A stretch of 64,000 nt of DNA, taken from contig CAXIPT010000002.1 in the NCBI GenBank assembly GCA_964030475.1, positions 18,742,969-18,806,968 on the forward strand, read 5' to 3'. A model generated the notes under the pieces. That model saw nothing but the letters and a program-made list of their open reading frames with translations, searched no databases and had not been told where the DNA came from. The position numbers and the translations under genes were made by a program. Within the stretch, counting starts at the first letter, position 1, and every line of letters starts with the position of its first letter. Origin of the DNA: Tethya wilhelma (Eukaryota; Porifera; Demospongiae; Tethyida; Tethyidae). Positions 36,001 to 47,167 of this stretch are shown here, piece after piece.

Positions 36001-39000
36001 TCAAATCCAAGCTGCCTACAAACAACACTGGCCTCACGAACATCCCATCCATCATCACAAACTGCACGCCATTCTAAAGTTCTCGATCTCCTGATTCTTG
36101 TGCATATTTCCACTCGGCCCTCAAACTGATCTTGCCCATTTCTCAGTCTGAGGCTGTTCACTGTATCACATTGTCTCTCTGACAAAGAACAGCGATACAA
36201 TTAGAATTGAGATACTAATAAATTAGTGGGGTATGTATTGTTGAGTAGGTGGACCCTGACTCTGTTGCTTGTTTTCTGTTCTTGTCTATTCCTCTATGCA
36301 TTATACTTTTTGTTATGCATTCTATACCCATGCAAGCATGATATGGATATTGGCTACACCAGCCTCTATTTATAAGCCTAAAGGCTATTCAATGTCCAGG
36401 TGAACTTTACTTGTGCTCATTATGCTCATGATATAATTATAGTGACTTACCTGTTTGACTGTTAACTCTCCCAATGGTTAGACTCCATACAATGAGGTTC
36501 AGTACAACAGTGATACCAGGTCCTCTGTAAATGTACATGTTATTGAGCTTGTATGACTAGATCTCTATAGAGCTAATGCCTTTGATTCACTGTGCTCTGA
36601 CAAACTTTTGACTGATTGTGACAAATGTATCGTGCAGTCTTACATGACATTGTTCGCATGCAGGAAACGTGCTACACATGATCTTAGCCAGGTTGCAATT
36701 TGCTTCTTCCATTTGTGGTGACTTACCACGCCTGCACGCATATTTACTAGTACATGCAGTGGTGTTCTATGTTGCACTGTTGATACATGTCGTAGGATGT
36801 TATCTATTCACCTCCATGGTAATGCTAGATTCTTCCTGTACTATGGCATCTGTTAATAAAGTTAACAGCATTCTGTGTGGTGTTTGTAGGGCTCAGGAAA
36901 CTTGGGCAAAACACATACATGTTATGTCACTAATATCTTTGACATGCATGCACAATTTTTGTACATACAGGGACCTCTTGTTTGAAAGCATTTATGACAC
37001 TTTCAGTAATGAAGATGACCTAAGCAAAGCTGTGTATTTGGAACACCTTTGTCACTACATCCAGGAGAACAGGTTACACACTGTCAGGACTGTGATAGCC
37101 AAGGACTTTGTAGGTAAGTATGGCCTGTGTCTTTTTGTGTAGCCACACAAGTTCTCGAAGCGGCTTCACGAGTACTGTTCCATGGCAATATTTTTATACT
37201 ACTGTAGATTACTATAAAAAGCGTGGAGACTACAAGCTACTAGAATCATGCATCTTGCAAATGAATCCCAAGTGTCTCGACATGCACCAGGTATACCTTC
37301 TTCTTTTTTGTTGGTTTATTTGTTCATTTTTCTTTTTTTTTTTTTTAATGTTACTAATCCATGTGCCCCCGTGGAGGTTGTGGAGATGTGTTGGTCTCAA
37401 CAGCTCTTTGATGCCATGATCCATGTTTACAACCGTGGTCTCCAAGACTACACCACACCCTTGCTTGAGCTCCTCCTTCAGTTGAGAGTGATTGTGAAGA
37501 AAGGGAAGAAGATACCAGGTAATTTTTTAGGTCATTACTGTGTGCATCAACACAGAATGAAAATAACCTAGCCACGTAGCTAAAAACAAAACTTGTGATT
37601 ACTTGTGCTCAACTCTTGTTCATTCTTACCCTGACCTTTTAGATGAGTACTTGAAAATTGGTTACAAGCTGTTGGTTTACATCAGGTATCTACATAGCAT
37701 GCAATACCGATCAACAATACTAAGATATACTAGGACATTGTGGTACTCACATAACTTGCGAATACTCATGCAGGTGTTGTCTTGCTGGCCTTGGCTATCC
37801 AAAGGGAAATATACCCAAGGATCGTGTACAGAGTGCAAAGACAGATGTGAGTTTTTTGAGTCGACCATGATGTGTGTTTGATGACTCAATTCACATACTA
37901 TAATCTTGTTCCCGGGACCAGGTGTATGAGGTTGTCTTGGCTCAAACCAACACCCACAACCCAACTGACAAAGACTCGTATCCTCACATCCGTACCCTGC
38001 TGCAGTTTGACACAAGAGAGTTCCTCAATGTGATAGCATTGGTATGGCAGCTAGTAGTGTTGATTACTAGCAGTTGCTAATAGACTAAAATGTTTCATCT
38101 TTCATTGTATTGCTTAGGCCTAGCAAACTTAGTTTCAATAATAACACTCGCTCTTATATACCTGCAGGCATTTGAAGAGCAAGACTTTGATTTTGCAATG
38201 TCAGAGTAAGTTAGTTAATGATTCTCATTACTTGTTGATGCATGCTCATGGTTGATTGATCACATGCAGGCATCGACCCAGGGGATTCCCAACCAGACAA
38301 GAAGTCGTGAACATCCTCCTTACTGTCATGGTCCACGACACCAAACACACCTTCTCTGTAGGTTTCATGCATACAATGACTTGTGGATATGTTGGTGTGT
38401 AGATAGATTAACTCACTGTACCTCACACACTCACACACACACTCACACACACACACACGCACACACACACACACACACGCACACACACACACACACACAC
38501 GCACACACACACGCACACACACACACACGCACACACACACGCACACACACACGCACACACACACGCACATACGCACACACACACACGCACACACACACCT
38601 ACATGCACACACGCCAACGTACAGCCGTCTCAAGTGGGCTCACTGTTCACTTTCCTTGCAAGACAAGGTGCCAAACATTGGACAAGTATAACAGTGGACG
38701 AGCATGTTTATGACCAGGTATGTACACTTGTGTACCATTTTCCATGCCATAATGCCCACAGACTACATGTGGAGCACCCCATGATTACCTGCACTACATT
38801 TTGCATCTTGTGTTTGTATCCACGGTGATCTGCTAGGTGTTGGACTACATCACTCACGCTGAAGAGGATCTGGTCAATGAGGAACGGCAGCAGGTGAGTT
38901 GAAACTATAGATGCCTCAATGCAGTGTAACTGTAGCTTGTTGGTAAGACTGTACTTACCTGTTGCCCACATAGGCTCTTCTTGAGTTGTGGCGTGCCGGA

Positions 39001-42000
39001 GTGCTGAAGAAATTTGATGAAGAGAAGCTTTTGCTAAAGGCTGAAAATGCAAAGTTGTAAGTGTTGGTAATTCCACGCCAAATCAACACAAAAAAATGAG
39101 CACCCTCACAGAATTCAACAAAACTTGAGGTATGTATACCTTACCTCAAGTTATTAAGCCACACCTAATTTGGGTATCATAAGTTGCATGGCTTCTCATT
39201 TATATGCCTCTGAAGTTTGCCATTTTTAATGACGTTTCCCCATTTATTAGCAAACCATGTCTTGTTTGTTTTCAGCTATCGAGGCTGGTACCATTGTACT
39301 CGGCATGAAATTTCGCTTCAGATGATATAATAATTTGAAGTGGACGGTCGCTTGTTAGCAGGTTAATGGTCATTAATTTTTATAACGATGTAATTTAGCA
39401 TCACCCAAAAAAAGGCCAGTTTTTTTCCAGCAATTTCACATTCGTGTGATCTATAAAAATTCTTCTTTATGTTGTACAAGTTTGGTAATGGGATCTAAAT
39501 GGGATCAGAAGATGCAGGCCTATACATACACCTGGCTACATCATTTGCAATAGAAAAATACTAATAAATAGAAATACTACACTCAAGTGTATCACAAGAA
39601 TGAAATTTCCAGGAAAAAAAACGGGCCGTTTTTGAGTGATGCTAAATTACGTCTTTAAAAAAATGACCATTGACCTGCTAACAAGTGACCATCCACTTCA
39701 AATTATATCATATAAAGCGAAATTTCATGCCGAGTACAATGGTACCGGCCTCGATAGCTGAAAACAAACAGGACATTGGTTATTTGCTAATAAATGGGGA
39801 AACGTCATTTATATGGCCAATTTCAGAGGCTTATAAGTGAGAAGCCATGTAACATATGATGCCTAGATTAGGTGTGGTTTAATAACTTGTGGTAAGGTTG
39901 TTGAATTTTGTGAGGGTGCTCATTTTTTGTGTGATTTGGCATGAAGTTAAACACAGCAATGAGTGCATTCTTGCAATTTTTGAGTACATTTTTTGTTTTC
40001 AGCTACCGTTTGTGTGAGCTATTGTATGAGAAAAAGCGAAATTTTGCTCAAGTTCTATCATGCTATCTTCGTGATAGAAACAGAAGGGTATGTTACTGCA
40101 TGAACAACTTAAGACATCCACGTTATTGTTTCTGTACCGTGTACACCAGCAACAAGCCTTCTCGTACATTCACTCCGTGATGACTGACGACCAGTACACT
40201 GAGCCAGACAGGGAGGAGATCACAAGAGCTCTCTTGCATCAACAAAACTTCGAGGTACCCCCTCCTCATTTCTTACCTCAGTGTTATCATAAATTAAACC
40301 TTACTTTATTGTGATTCAAGGCTCTCATAGAGACCGATGTTCGTGCCACAGCTCGTCTGGTTCTACTGGACTTCCCCCTGGAGTTAGCCGAGCTCACGTA
40401 CAAACTCCAATCAAACTCTGCTCAGCAGTTCAACTTTCTACAAGGGATTTTTGATCCAAAGTAAAATTGAAATGTTTCCCCATTTGTTGTGTTGTCTTGT
40501 GAGAGAGTGTGTGATGGTGTAAACTGTGTCATGTATAGATCTCAATCCAAGCAAGAGATTGCACCCCCCTCGCATGTTGTTGAACGCTACATCGAGCTGC
40601 TCTGTCGCTATCAGCCCGAAGCTGTATACATCTTTCTCAAGGCCAATGACAACTACAGTCTCGAAGAAGCATTAGATGTATGACACCATTCTCTTGAGTT
40701 GGTGTGTGTGATTCAGTTTGCACTGTTTGTCTTCTTTAGGTTTGTTCCAAAGCCCGTCTCTACGATGCTACAGCTTATCTGATGGAAAGAAGTGGTGACA
40801 TAATGGGAGCTTTCAAACTCATCCTAGAGGTTTGTCCCATTCCATGTCGTGCTTTTGAGCTAGCTATAGAATACTGATTAATGTTTTTGTTGTTTTGTTT
40901 TTTATTGTGGTATTGATTTGTGGCTCAGACCCTCACTGGTGAAGTTGAGGGGGCCAGTGTGAGACACTTGAATGGTGAGGGGGAGAGCGGTGATGGTGGT
41001 GACCAGGAACTGAACAGGAGGCTTGAGAAAGTTGACGTTATTTTACAAGCCTTGCTTCAGTTCTGCCAGAGAAACTCTTCAAGACTAGAAGAGAAAGCAA
41101 GACAGGTATATGCATGTGTGTGGATGACTGAAAGTGTTAAAATTTCAAATTTACTCTGTTTTCTCTCTTTCTCTTTCAAAATATTCAGGCAATGTGGTTT
41201 CCTATATTTGACAAAGTTCACAATTTGCAGAAGAAACACGAGAGTACGGCTGATCCAGTCCTTGTGGACAGTAAGTCAAATATACACACTTTGATATGTC
41301 GTCACATGTACACTGTCTGCAGTGTTCAATGGCATGATCAGTCGAGTTCTAAACAGCATGCTGGGCTACATAAGCTTGCCCGACATCCTTCAGAAGATAA
41401 TTCAGGTTTGACAATGATCAGCTAAAACTTTGTATTACTTGCACCTATATACAAGTACTGTCACTGGTGGTTTATCTGTAGGATCCCTCGTACAAGTTTA
41501 AGGACATTAAACAGCTCATCTTGGGAATGTTGGAGACCTACAACTATGAAGAGGTATCACATTTAAACTCAACACCCTAACAAGCCCCTCACATAGGCTG
41601 CACTATACATTTTTCACTCCTCATTTGGTTGAGAATACTTCTACCTGTTTCATTTCTAGACGTTGCTCAAGACAACCAACCACATCATGATCCACGATGT
41701 GCGAGGCTCCTTGGCTCACCTCCGGGGGCTGGTTCAGCGTGCAGTCTCCCCTAACATCATGTTGTGCATCATCTGCACACGGAGGGCAGATGGTCTTGCA
41801 GATGGCTCTAAAGATGATGTCATTGTATTCAGGTCAGCTCTCAATGGAGTTGATATAGGGCAGAATTAAGTTTGCTATATTCAATCTATGTACATACTGG
41901 GTTGGTGAAGAAGAATAGTGCAGAGTTGGACATTACTGTTGAAATCCAACTTCCGTGGAGTATTAATATTTATAAGCTGAGCTTTCATTTGTTTACACAT

Positions 42001-42924
42001 TGGTACATATTATTTTCAATTCCTGCATTTTTGATTGCCTGAGTGCATAGTCATTACAATGTATGTTTCTATAGCTAGACTGCATGGGGTGTCTGCCCAT
42101 ACTCGCAATACAAACTGACAGCTGCCATAACTTGTAACTTGTAGTGCATGACAAAGCATGCACATAGCGTGTTTGCTTCAGTGACTCTGTCAGTCCTTAT
42201 GGGTAAAACCTCTTATTGCCTTGCATTCTGTAATAATAATTATTTTCATGCCGGCACAAACTTATATAGTCACTGCCATGCACATGACCTGCTCTTGTTT
42301 CTTCAGCTGTGGCCATCTCTATCATGCCTCCTGCCTGGGAGTGAGTGGTCAGACAGAACAGAGTGTAGTTGTCTCCTGTATAGTGTGTAACAAAGGCTCC
42401 AATCATCCTGGTGGTCACTCCCCAAGACTTGCTGGAACTGTAAGATAGAGTGCTAGTACAAAATTATAATCATTACATGTGGATATAATAGATCAAGTTG
42501 GACCCTTTGTGTTGTTAGCTATCTAGTATGAAGTTCAGATGTCATAAAATTAATAATGTCCAATAATGTTGATTTAGATAGATATTTTATTGTTATTGTT
42601 TCCGTTTGTCATACAGGGTCGAGGAGGTCAAAGTACAATGTCAATGCCAAAGAAATCTGTAAGCAAATCCACAAAGGCTACGATATAATATGTGTATCAG
42701 GTAATTCATCATTCACTGATGATGTCGTGCAGGGACTGCAGGAGGTACAGCTTGAACCAGCTCAGAAAGATAACTTGAAGCGTCTTCACGAGTCCTACAA
42801 GAGTGGCTCAGATTTGGTTAGTGGTTATACGTAAGTTATAGAGTGCATGGTGATTATGTCCTTTTTGCTGCAGGGAGAAGATATTAAACTTCAACTAGCC
42901 CCACCAAAACTGTCCGGCTTGTAA
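24832..42924 (+). CDS. VPS8: VPS8, CORVET vesicle-tethering subunit
   Basis: VPS8 is the Rab5-binding subunit of the endosomal CORVET tether. Over 40 small exons run from ATG 24832 to the stop at 42922-42924. The N-terminal part is a WD-type beta-propeller (for example [22 protein letters not shown], 25.9-28.3 kb). The middle is an alpha-solenoid with [27 protein letters not shown] and [13 protein letters not shown]. The end has [11 protein letters not shown], a RING-like zinc domain ([26 protein letters not shown] at 41660-42439) and the family C-terminus ([16 protein letters not shown]). The last exons are 42617-42658, 42733-42816 and 42874-42924. The intron at 27222 uses a GC donor. The intron 30365-36970 hosts two opposite-strand genes, and another holds the 39.1-39.9 kb foldback element. 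An N gap lies in the intron before 29267. Confidence 0.93.
26649..26712. repeat. Hairpin of the AGCCTCGT family
   Basis: TAGCCTCGTTCTCAGGTTCC / CCACCTA pairs with TAGGTGGGGAACCTGAGAATGATGCT, a nearly perfect stem of about 28 bp with a short loop, in a VPS8 intron. Confidence 0.8.
27388..27467. repeat. Hairpin of the AGCCTCGT family
   Basis: TAGCCTCGTACCTAGACCAC followed by TCC pairs with GGAGTGGCCTGGGTACGAGGCTA across a 34-base loop, in a VPS8 intron. Confidence 0.8.
28293..28507. repeat. (GT)n / (GA)n microsatellite with an unresolved gap (28361-28437)
   Basis: A GT tract runs into 77 N, then GT and a long GA tract. The gap size is an assembly estimate. The long open frames here are translations of the repeat. 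Confidence 0.95.
28811..28945. repeat. Palindromic satellite of ACTGTATACTGTA units
   Basis: About 135 bp consist almost wholly of GTATACTGTA, ACTGTATACTGT and GTCGACTGT variants. Many units are self-complementary (GTATAC, GTCGAC), so the tract could form cruciforms. It lies in a VPS8 intron. Confidence 0.8.
29025..29119. mobile_element. Short MITE with TATAGTCTAT ends
   Basis: The left end TATAGTCTATCAAGCTAGA and CCCATTTTTCA pair with TGAAAAATGGGTG and CAATAGACTATA on the right. A related single end (TATAGTCTATCAAGATTGA) occurs at about 2584. Confidence 0.7.
29490..29577. repeat. (TG)n microsatellite in a VPS8 intron
   Basis: Interrupted TG repeat directly downstream of the exon encoding [12 protein letters not shown]. 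The overlapping long open frames are repeat translations. Confidence 0.9.
30161..30230. repeat. Hairpin of the AGCCTCGT family
   Basis: TAGCCTCGTAAACCAGACC pairs with GGCCTGGTTTATGAAGCTA. It lies in a VPS8 intron just before the exon at 30318. A lone end of the same family is at about 29845-29860. Confidence 0.7.
30630..33756 (-). CDS. Mucin-like transmembrane receptor with large tyrosine-rich signalling tail, nested in VPS8 intron
   Basis: 825 residues in five exons, in frame: 33756-33678 (signal peptide [16 protein letters not shown]), 33563-33450 and 33356-33222 (two Cys-rich modules, family not recognised), 33003-31956 (Ser/Thr/Pro-rich mucin-like stalk of about 300 residues plus membrane helix [27 protein letters not shown], in part), 31731-30630 (cytoplasmic tail, about 370 residues). 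The tail has some 20 tyrosines. Three are YVNV/YVNT (YxNx, the Grb2 SH2 preference), five are GYxxV-like, two are RSYSLDD repeats, and several are YES[IMP]. It also has SPRxRSxESP repeats. A receptor coupling to SH2 adaptors is inferred. There is no SRCR domain, but the signal/phase-1/membrane/phase-2 layout matches the SRCR receptors. The stalk acceptor abuts a CA repeat. Confidence 0.8.
33008..33085. repeat. (TG)n microsatellite abutting a splice acceptor
   Basis: On the minus strand it reads (CA)n running into ATCAG and the exon starting at 33003 of the mucin-like receptor. Confidence 0.9.
34305..36538 (-). CDS. Two-SRCR transmembrane receptor with tyrosine-motif tail, nested in VPS8 intron
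   Basis: 462 residues in seven exons, in frame: 36538-36451 (signal peptide), 36178-35987 and 35912-35754 (SRCR 1), 35606-35436 and 35349-35185 (SRCR 2), 35112-34890 (Ser/Thr stalk and membrane helix [23 protein letters not shown]), 34695-34305 (tail). SRCR 2 is close to consensus ([35 protein letters not shown]). The tail has YYAEL, VYNVI, the tandem repeat [20 protein letters not shown] each followed by xHKK, and DYATLES near the end. It lies entirely inside VPS8 intron 30365-36970, antisense to VPS8, downstream-strand neighbour of the mucin-like receptor. Exon phases equal those of the array at 1-13.6 kb, which implies common origin and recent relocation. Confidence 0.87.
38425..38601. repeat. 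(AC)n microsatellite in a VPS8 intron, just upstream of an acceptor
   Basis: An interrupted AC/GC repeat of about 180 bp ends some 20 bases before the CGTACAG acceptor of the exon encoding [14 protein letters not shown]. All long frames here are repeat translations. Confidence 0.9.
39071..39948. mobile_element. Foldback element, two inverted arms of about 340 bp
   Basis: The left arm (about 39071-39415) and right arm (about 39608-39948) are inverted, diverged copies. Shared pieces include GAGCACCCTCACA, TTTTCAGCTATCGAGGC, GTACTCGGCATGAAATTTCGC (in part) and GACCTGCTAACAAG. A unique centre of about 190 bp separates them. No transposase is seen. It fills most of a VPS8 intron, and each arm contains a TTTTCAGCTATCG acceptor-like site resembling the true downstream acceptor TTTTCAGCTACCG. 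Confidence 0.85.
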
Positions 42925-43139
42925 CTTTTAAGGGATATGAGCTGTTTTATTGCTGTGCGTTGTTTTGTTGTTTTGTGGTGAGCATAGCAGTGTGTACTGT
43001 TGTATTGTGACTTACTACTGTTTTTCACTCTTCATGCACATCTAAAAACTTTCATACATGGTAAATTTTTTGAGTTTTGTGATTTATTGTTCTGTTTCCT
43101 ATATGTATAATTCCAGCATGGCTCTGATAATTAATTTAG

Positions 43140-43456
43140 CGGCCTCCCACGCGCGCGCGCAGTAGATTACCGCGCATTATCACACCGCCCTACGCGAACG
43201 TATCACGTATGGTGAAACCAATCGTGCATAGCCATTATCTGATCCAACAACAGTATTTATAGAGCCATCCTACGAAAGCTTATTTACTACTCTTGTACCT
43301 TCTCGCTCGGTCGAGCTCACCTTGCAAAACAGATCCAGAACGATCGATCGATTGATCATACAATCATCGCGCACCATCACTGTGCAGCCGGACAAGTGCC
43401 ACTTACACCTAATGAGACAACCTTCAAGAACAAGATTACTTTACAGATCTGTTGTA
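43140..43456 (+). promoter_or_regulatory. CpG-rich promoter and likely non-coding first exon of the downstream homeobox gene
   Basis: GC-rich sequence with CGCGCGCGC at 43150, a TATTTATAGA box at about 43255, and a stretch ending in a GTAAGT donor at about 43456, unlike the AT-rich surroundings. The next acceptor in frame context is CTATACAG just before the homeobox ATG at 47168, giving a 5'-UTR intron of about 3.7 kb. Assignment to the homeobox gene is inferred. Confidence 0.45.
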
Positions 43457-46400
43457 AGTCTATCATATGCCTCAACGTCCGTATAATGTAATGCATTGTC
43501 TTTGAATTCACTTTGTCTTGTACGTATCGTGCTTCTACTTGCATTATGAAGTAAATGTGTGTGCATATTTTATTTTTTATTGGCCTTGGTCAGCTGTGTC
43601 TGTGCAATTAGTGTACTATGGCTTAGCTAATTAACAGCTATCAAGATTGTTTGATGAGGGTTAACAGCCCCATCAATCTATCTTACCGAGTGCCACCATA
43701 GCATTACACTTGTAGCTCCAATTTGCTCGCAGCATGCTTAGTTTGCTAAAATAATTTTTAATTCCATCGGGCCCAATCATGACATTGTATTCATGTGAGT
43801 GGTCTATTTGTCATAACAAATTATCACACAGACATAAGTTAAATGCTACATCATTATGTATGGCATTCTTCAACCGCTGATTTTGTTACAGAAGAGATGC
43901 ATATCGTGCAATTATTTTCATGCTGTAATGGGGCTGTATACACTGTACATTGATATCAGTAACTGTAACTGCAGAAATACATGAATTTAAACCTCCATGC
44001 ACAAACATTGCAGCAAAAAGATGTATCTTGCATAGTGTAGCACAAAATTTTGGGACAGAGAAGATCTTTTTATCATTTGACACATGTAAAATGTCATACT
44101 AGTGTACATTAAAGTAAGAGCTTCGTGCAGTTGAAAATACCCCATGCATATACACTTATCTGTATCAAATGTGGTCTATGAAAATGTAACAGGTAGATCT
44201 ATCACAATGTCGTACAATAAGGTCTCATTGGTTTGCAAGCGATAGTGCCGATAGAACTGTTATGAGTTAATTTGCACAACATTGGGTGAGAGTTATAATG
44301 ATGAGCTGAATGACACAATTCAAGAACAATAGGTGATGCACAGCTATCTGATTCCCTCTACTTTCACAACGATAAAGGTAATAATGCTAACGTGCAAATG
44401 AGATAACAAACTGTTTTGTTTGTTAATAACAAATACTGTCAACGCAAGATTTAAGATTATCAAGGACACAAAGTCATGAATTGTGCACCTAACTTTTACC
44501 ACAAATGATTTCATATTCAGTTTGCATATCGGTGTTTTACTTGTTAAGTTAGCTGCAACTACAATGGTTACCACGAAATGCAGTGCACTATCGTCTACTT
44601 ACATAACAGTAGTCTGATGCATTATCATGGATCCATAACTTTGAATGAAGTGTTTGTAGTAAGTTATGTTGTTGGCTTTACAATAGAACGATGACTAGTG
44701 AAGTTTAAAGTTTTATATAGCTATAGCTGAATGACATTGTATGACTGTCATACCTATGCAACAATATCAAGGTTCGTGATAATGGCTCAAGAAGATGCAT
44801 ATGATTGCATATTATGAACTCTATTAAGATTATTTATAAGCTAACACTTTCTTCAGAAATTGTATCCGTTCTAGTACACTGCTCTTCTCAAAACTTTCCT
44901 TGATGCACACCCATGCCGTGCATAAGTAGTTAGTATAAATAATTATATATAACATAAATATATCTAGTGACTCAATTAACATTGACAGACTGGGTGCTGC
45001 ATTACTGGGAAGTATATACCATAAATGATTAACGAGAAATGTTAGCGAGTTGTACTTCCTTTACAAAATGATTATCGGGTTGGATTGAAGAAGCGAATAG
45101 TTTGGATATTGGTTCAAATCCTTCTGAGTGACTTCAGTTATCATTAGAACATCGCAATGTGTTTGTTTATCATGGAAAGGTGTAGGGGTACACCATGCTT
45201 TTAGTGATAGCCCACTGATGCTCACTATGCATTGGAAACTCCCTCTTTCCTTTTGCATGCTATGTGCATAGCAACGCAATACAAATGTACATGTGTGTCA
45301 CGGTTACCAGTAAAACATAGTATAGTCACTGTCTCACTTGACTGCTCTAATCACTCACATGGAAATGCAATCCAGGATATGCTTGAGGTGTGTTCATTTA
45401 GATAGCTTTATAAAGACATTATGAGAATGCTCAGTAAAAGAAAGTGATGTGAGAAAGTTAACATAGATATCTGTTCGTGTCAATCACGTTTACGAGAGAG
45501 TGTGAAAATACCATAGTAATACTTATAGGGTTCTTGTGAACTTTAAATGGCTGTTATATACATCATTTACTTATTCTGTGTGGTCCCTCTAATCATTAAT
45601 TCCTCCGATTGGTAGTTAGTTAAGTGTGCGTGTGTGTGTGTGTGCATTTTAACAAGCACCCATCACACTTAGCTTATGGAGCACAGGAAGCAAAATGATG
45701 TGTGAAGACACTACATACCAATGTGGCGATAGGTGCTTATGCTCGACAATAAAACTTAATGTCTCTGTTAATGGCCACTTATGATGTTTTGTAACTCAAT
45801 TAATTGCCATCAATGTTGTAGCCATTGTGCACCTATGTACCATGAATTGTAGTGGCAATCATCCGTTGTAGGACATTGATCACCATAAGCATTTGCACAT
45901 GGCGTGTGGGAGATAGACTTTCTGGATGTTGTGGAGTTTTTCTTTAATGGTTTTCAGCTGTCCCATCATAGTACACAACCACACACACACACACACACAC
46001 AGTGGCCGGGTTTGGGGGGTTGAAATGAGGAGATAACACTAGCTGTGCAAGCAACCGTGTCCACAGTCACGGTACTGAACAATGACACCATTCTATTACT
46101 CTATAACACTAGCTCTTTACTGTAAGTATTGCTCACTTTCAAAAGACAATTTTTTTTAATGCTACACTTCATGCATGCAGTTGTATGTGTGACTGCATGT
46201 GCATGCATGATTATGTTGTACATGCATGTCACAATGTCCCGTGCATGCAGTGAGGGATATAGATTCCATCCTTAGTGGGAGCCGTGGTTGGAGTACATTC
46301 TTAACTGCTTCATTTCACTGTCAGAATGTTGTTTTCTTAGTCACCACACCATTCAGTGCTCGCCTGCAGCTCTTGCCAGTTGACTGCACAGAGTGTAGCT

Positions 46401-47141
46401 GTTGTTGTTCCCAAAGGGTTTTGAATGCATGCCCATCTCCCCTCTGCCCATAACACCGCATACAAGTTAACTTAAACAACCCCCCCTGTGGTTAAATATG
46501 ACCATTGTGCCGTAAAAACTGCAGTATACATTGTTGTTTAATAGCATGCATGCATGCATGTTCAAATGCTGATTGGGTATATATCAATAGTTTGAATTGT
46601 GACTCTCACAGTGGATAAGAACTTTCTTTTTTATACTGTTTGTGTGTGAGTGTGTTGTGAGTGCTCCCTGTGATATTGTATTTATTATTCATGAGTCTGT
46701 TTGTTAAATCCCTTAAGAGTTTTTGTTCCTTGCCTACACATATATACATGTACTAGATGTCTACTCCCTGAGTATCTGTACAGGCATGTGTACTACTACT
46801 GTAGTGTTGTATCATAGTACTTGAGTTTTGTTATGTACATATCTTGGATGCTTACAAGTGACTTGTTACGTACAGCACTGTGTGTGTGTGTGTTTTGTTT
46901 GGAGGGTATTCTAGCTTTGGGTCAAGCCATGTGGGAATTGGAGGTGTACTGAACTAATTTGTGTGGAATGCTATGTGAGGCATACAATGCAAAACATAGG
47001 AAATAAAACCAAGCTACAATGTCACAATTATAGCTATGCCTCACGAAGCAATCTTGCTCAATTGATGTCCGTACATTGTAAATATTAACCCTCCATCTCA
47101 TAAGCAGCCTTAATATTATTTGAAATGCTTTCTCATTTACT
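43457..47141. other. Long non-coding stretch upstream of homeobox gene
   Basis: No exon with supporting domains on either strand. Probable 5' intron holding regulatory sequence. Short CA tracts at 45975-46000 and GCATGCATGC runs occur. Confidence 0.5.
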
Positions 47142-47167
47142 ACTATACAGAGAGCATTGTAAACCAA

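Noticed and set aside
38425..38601. Regular AC/GC blocks resembling a repeat-spacer array
   Set aside because: Not a CRISPR array; it is an imperfect dinucleotide repeat in a eukaryotic intron.
38211..38633. 140-residue Cys/Val-rich frame
   Set aside because: Translation of an AC microsatellite in a VPS8 intron.
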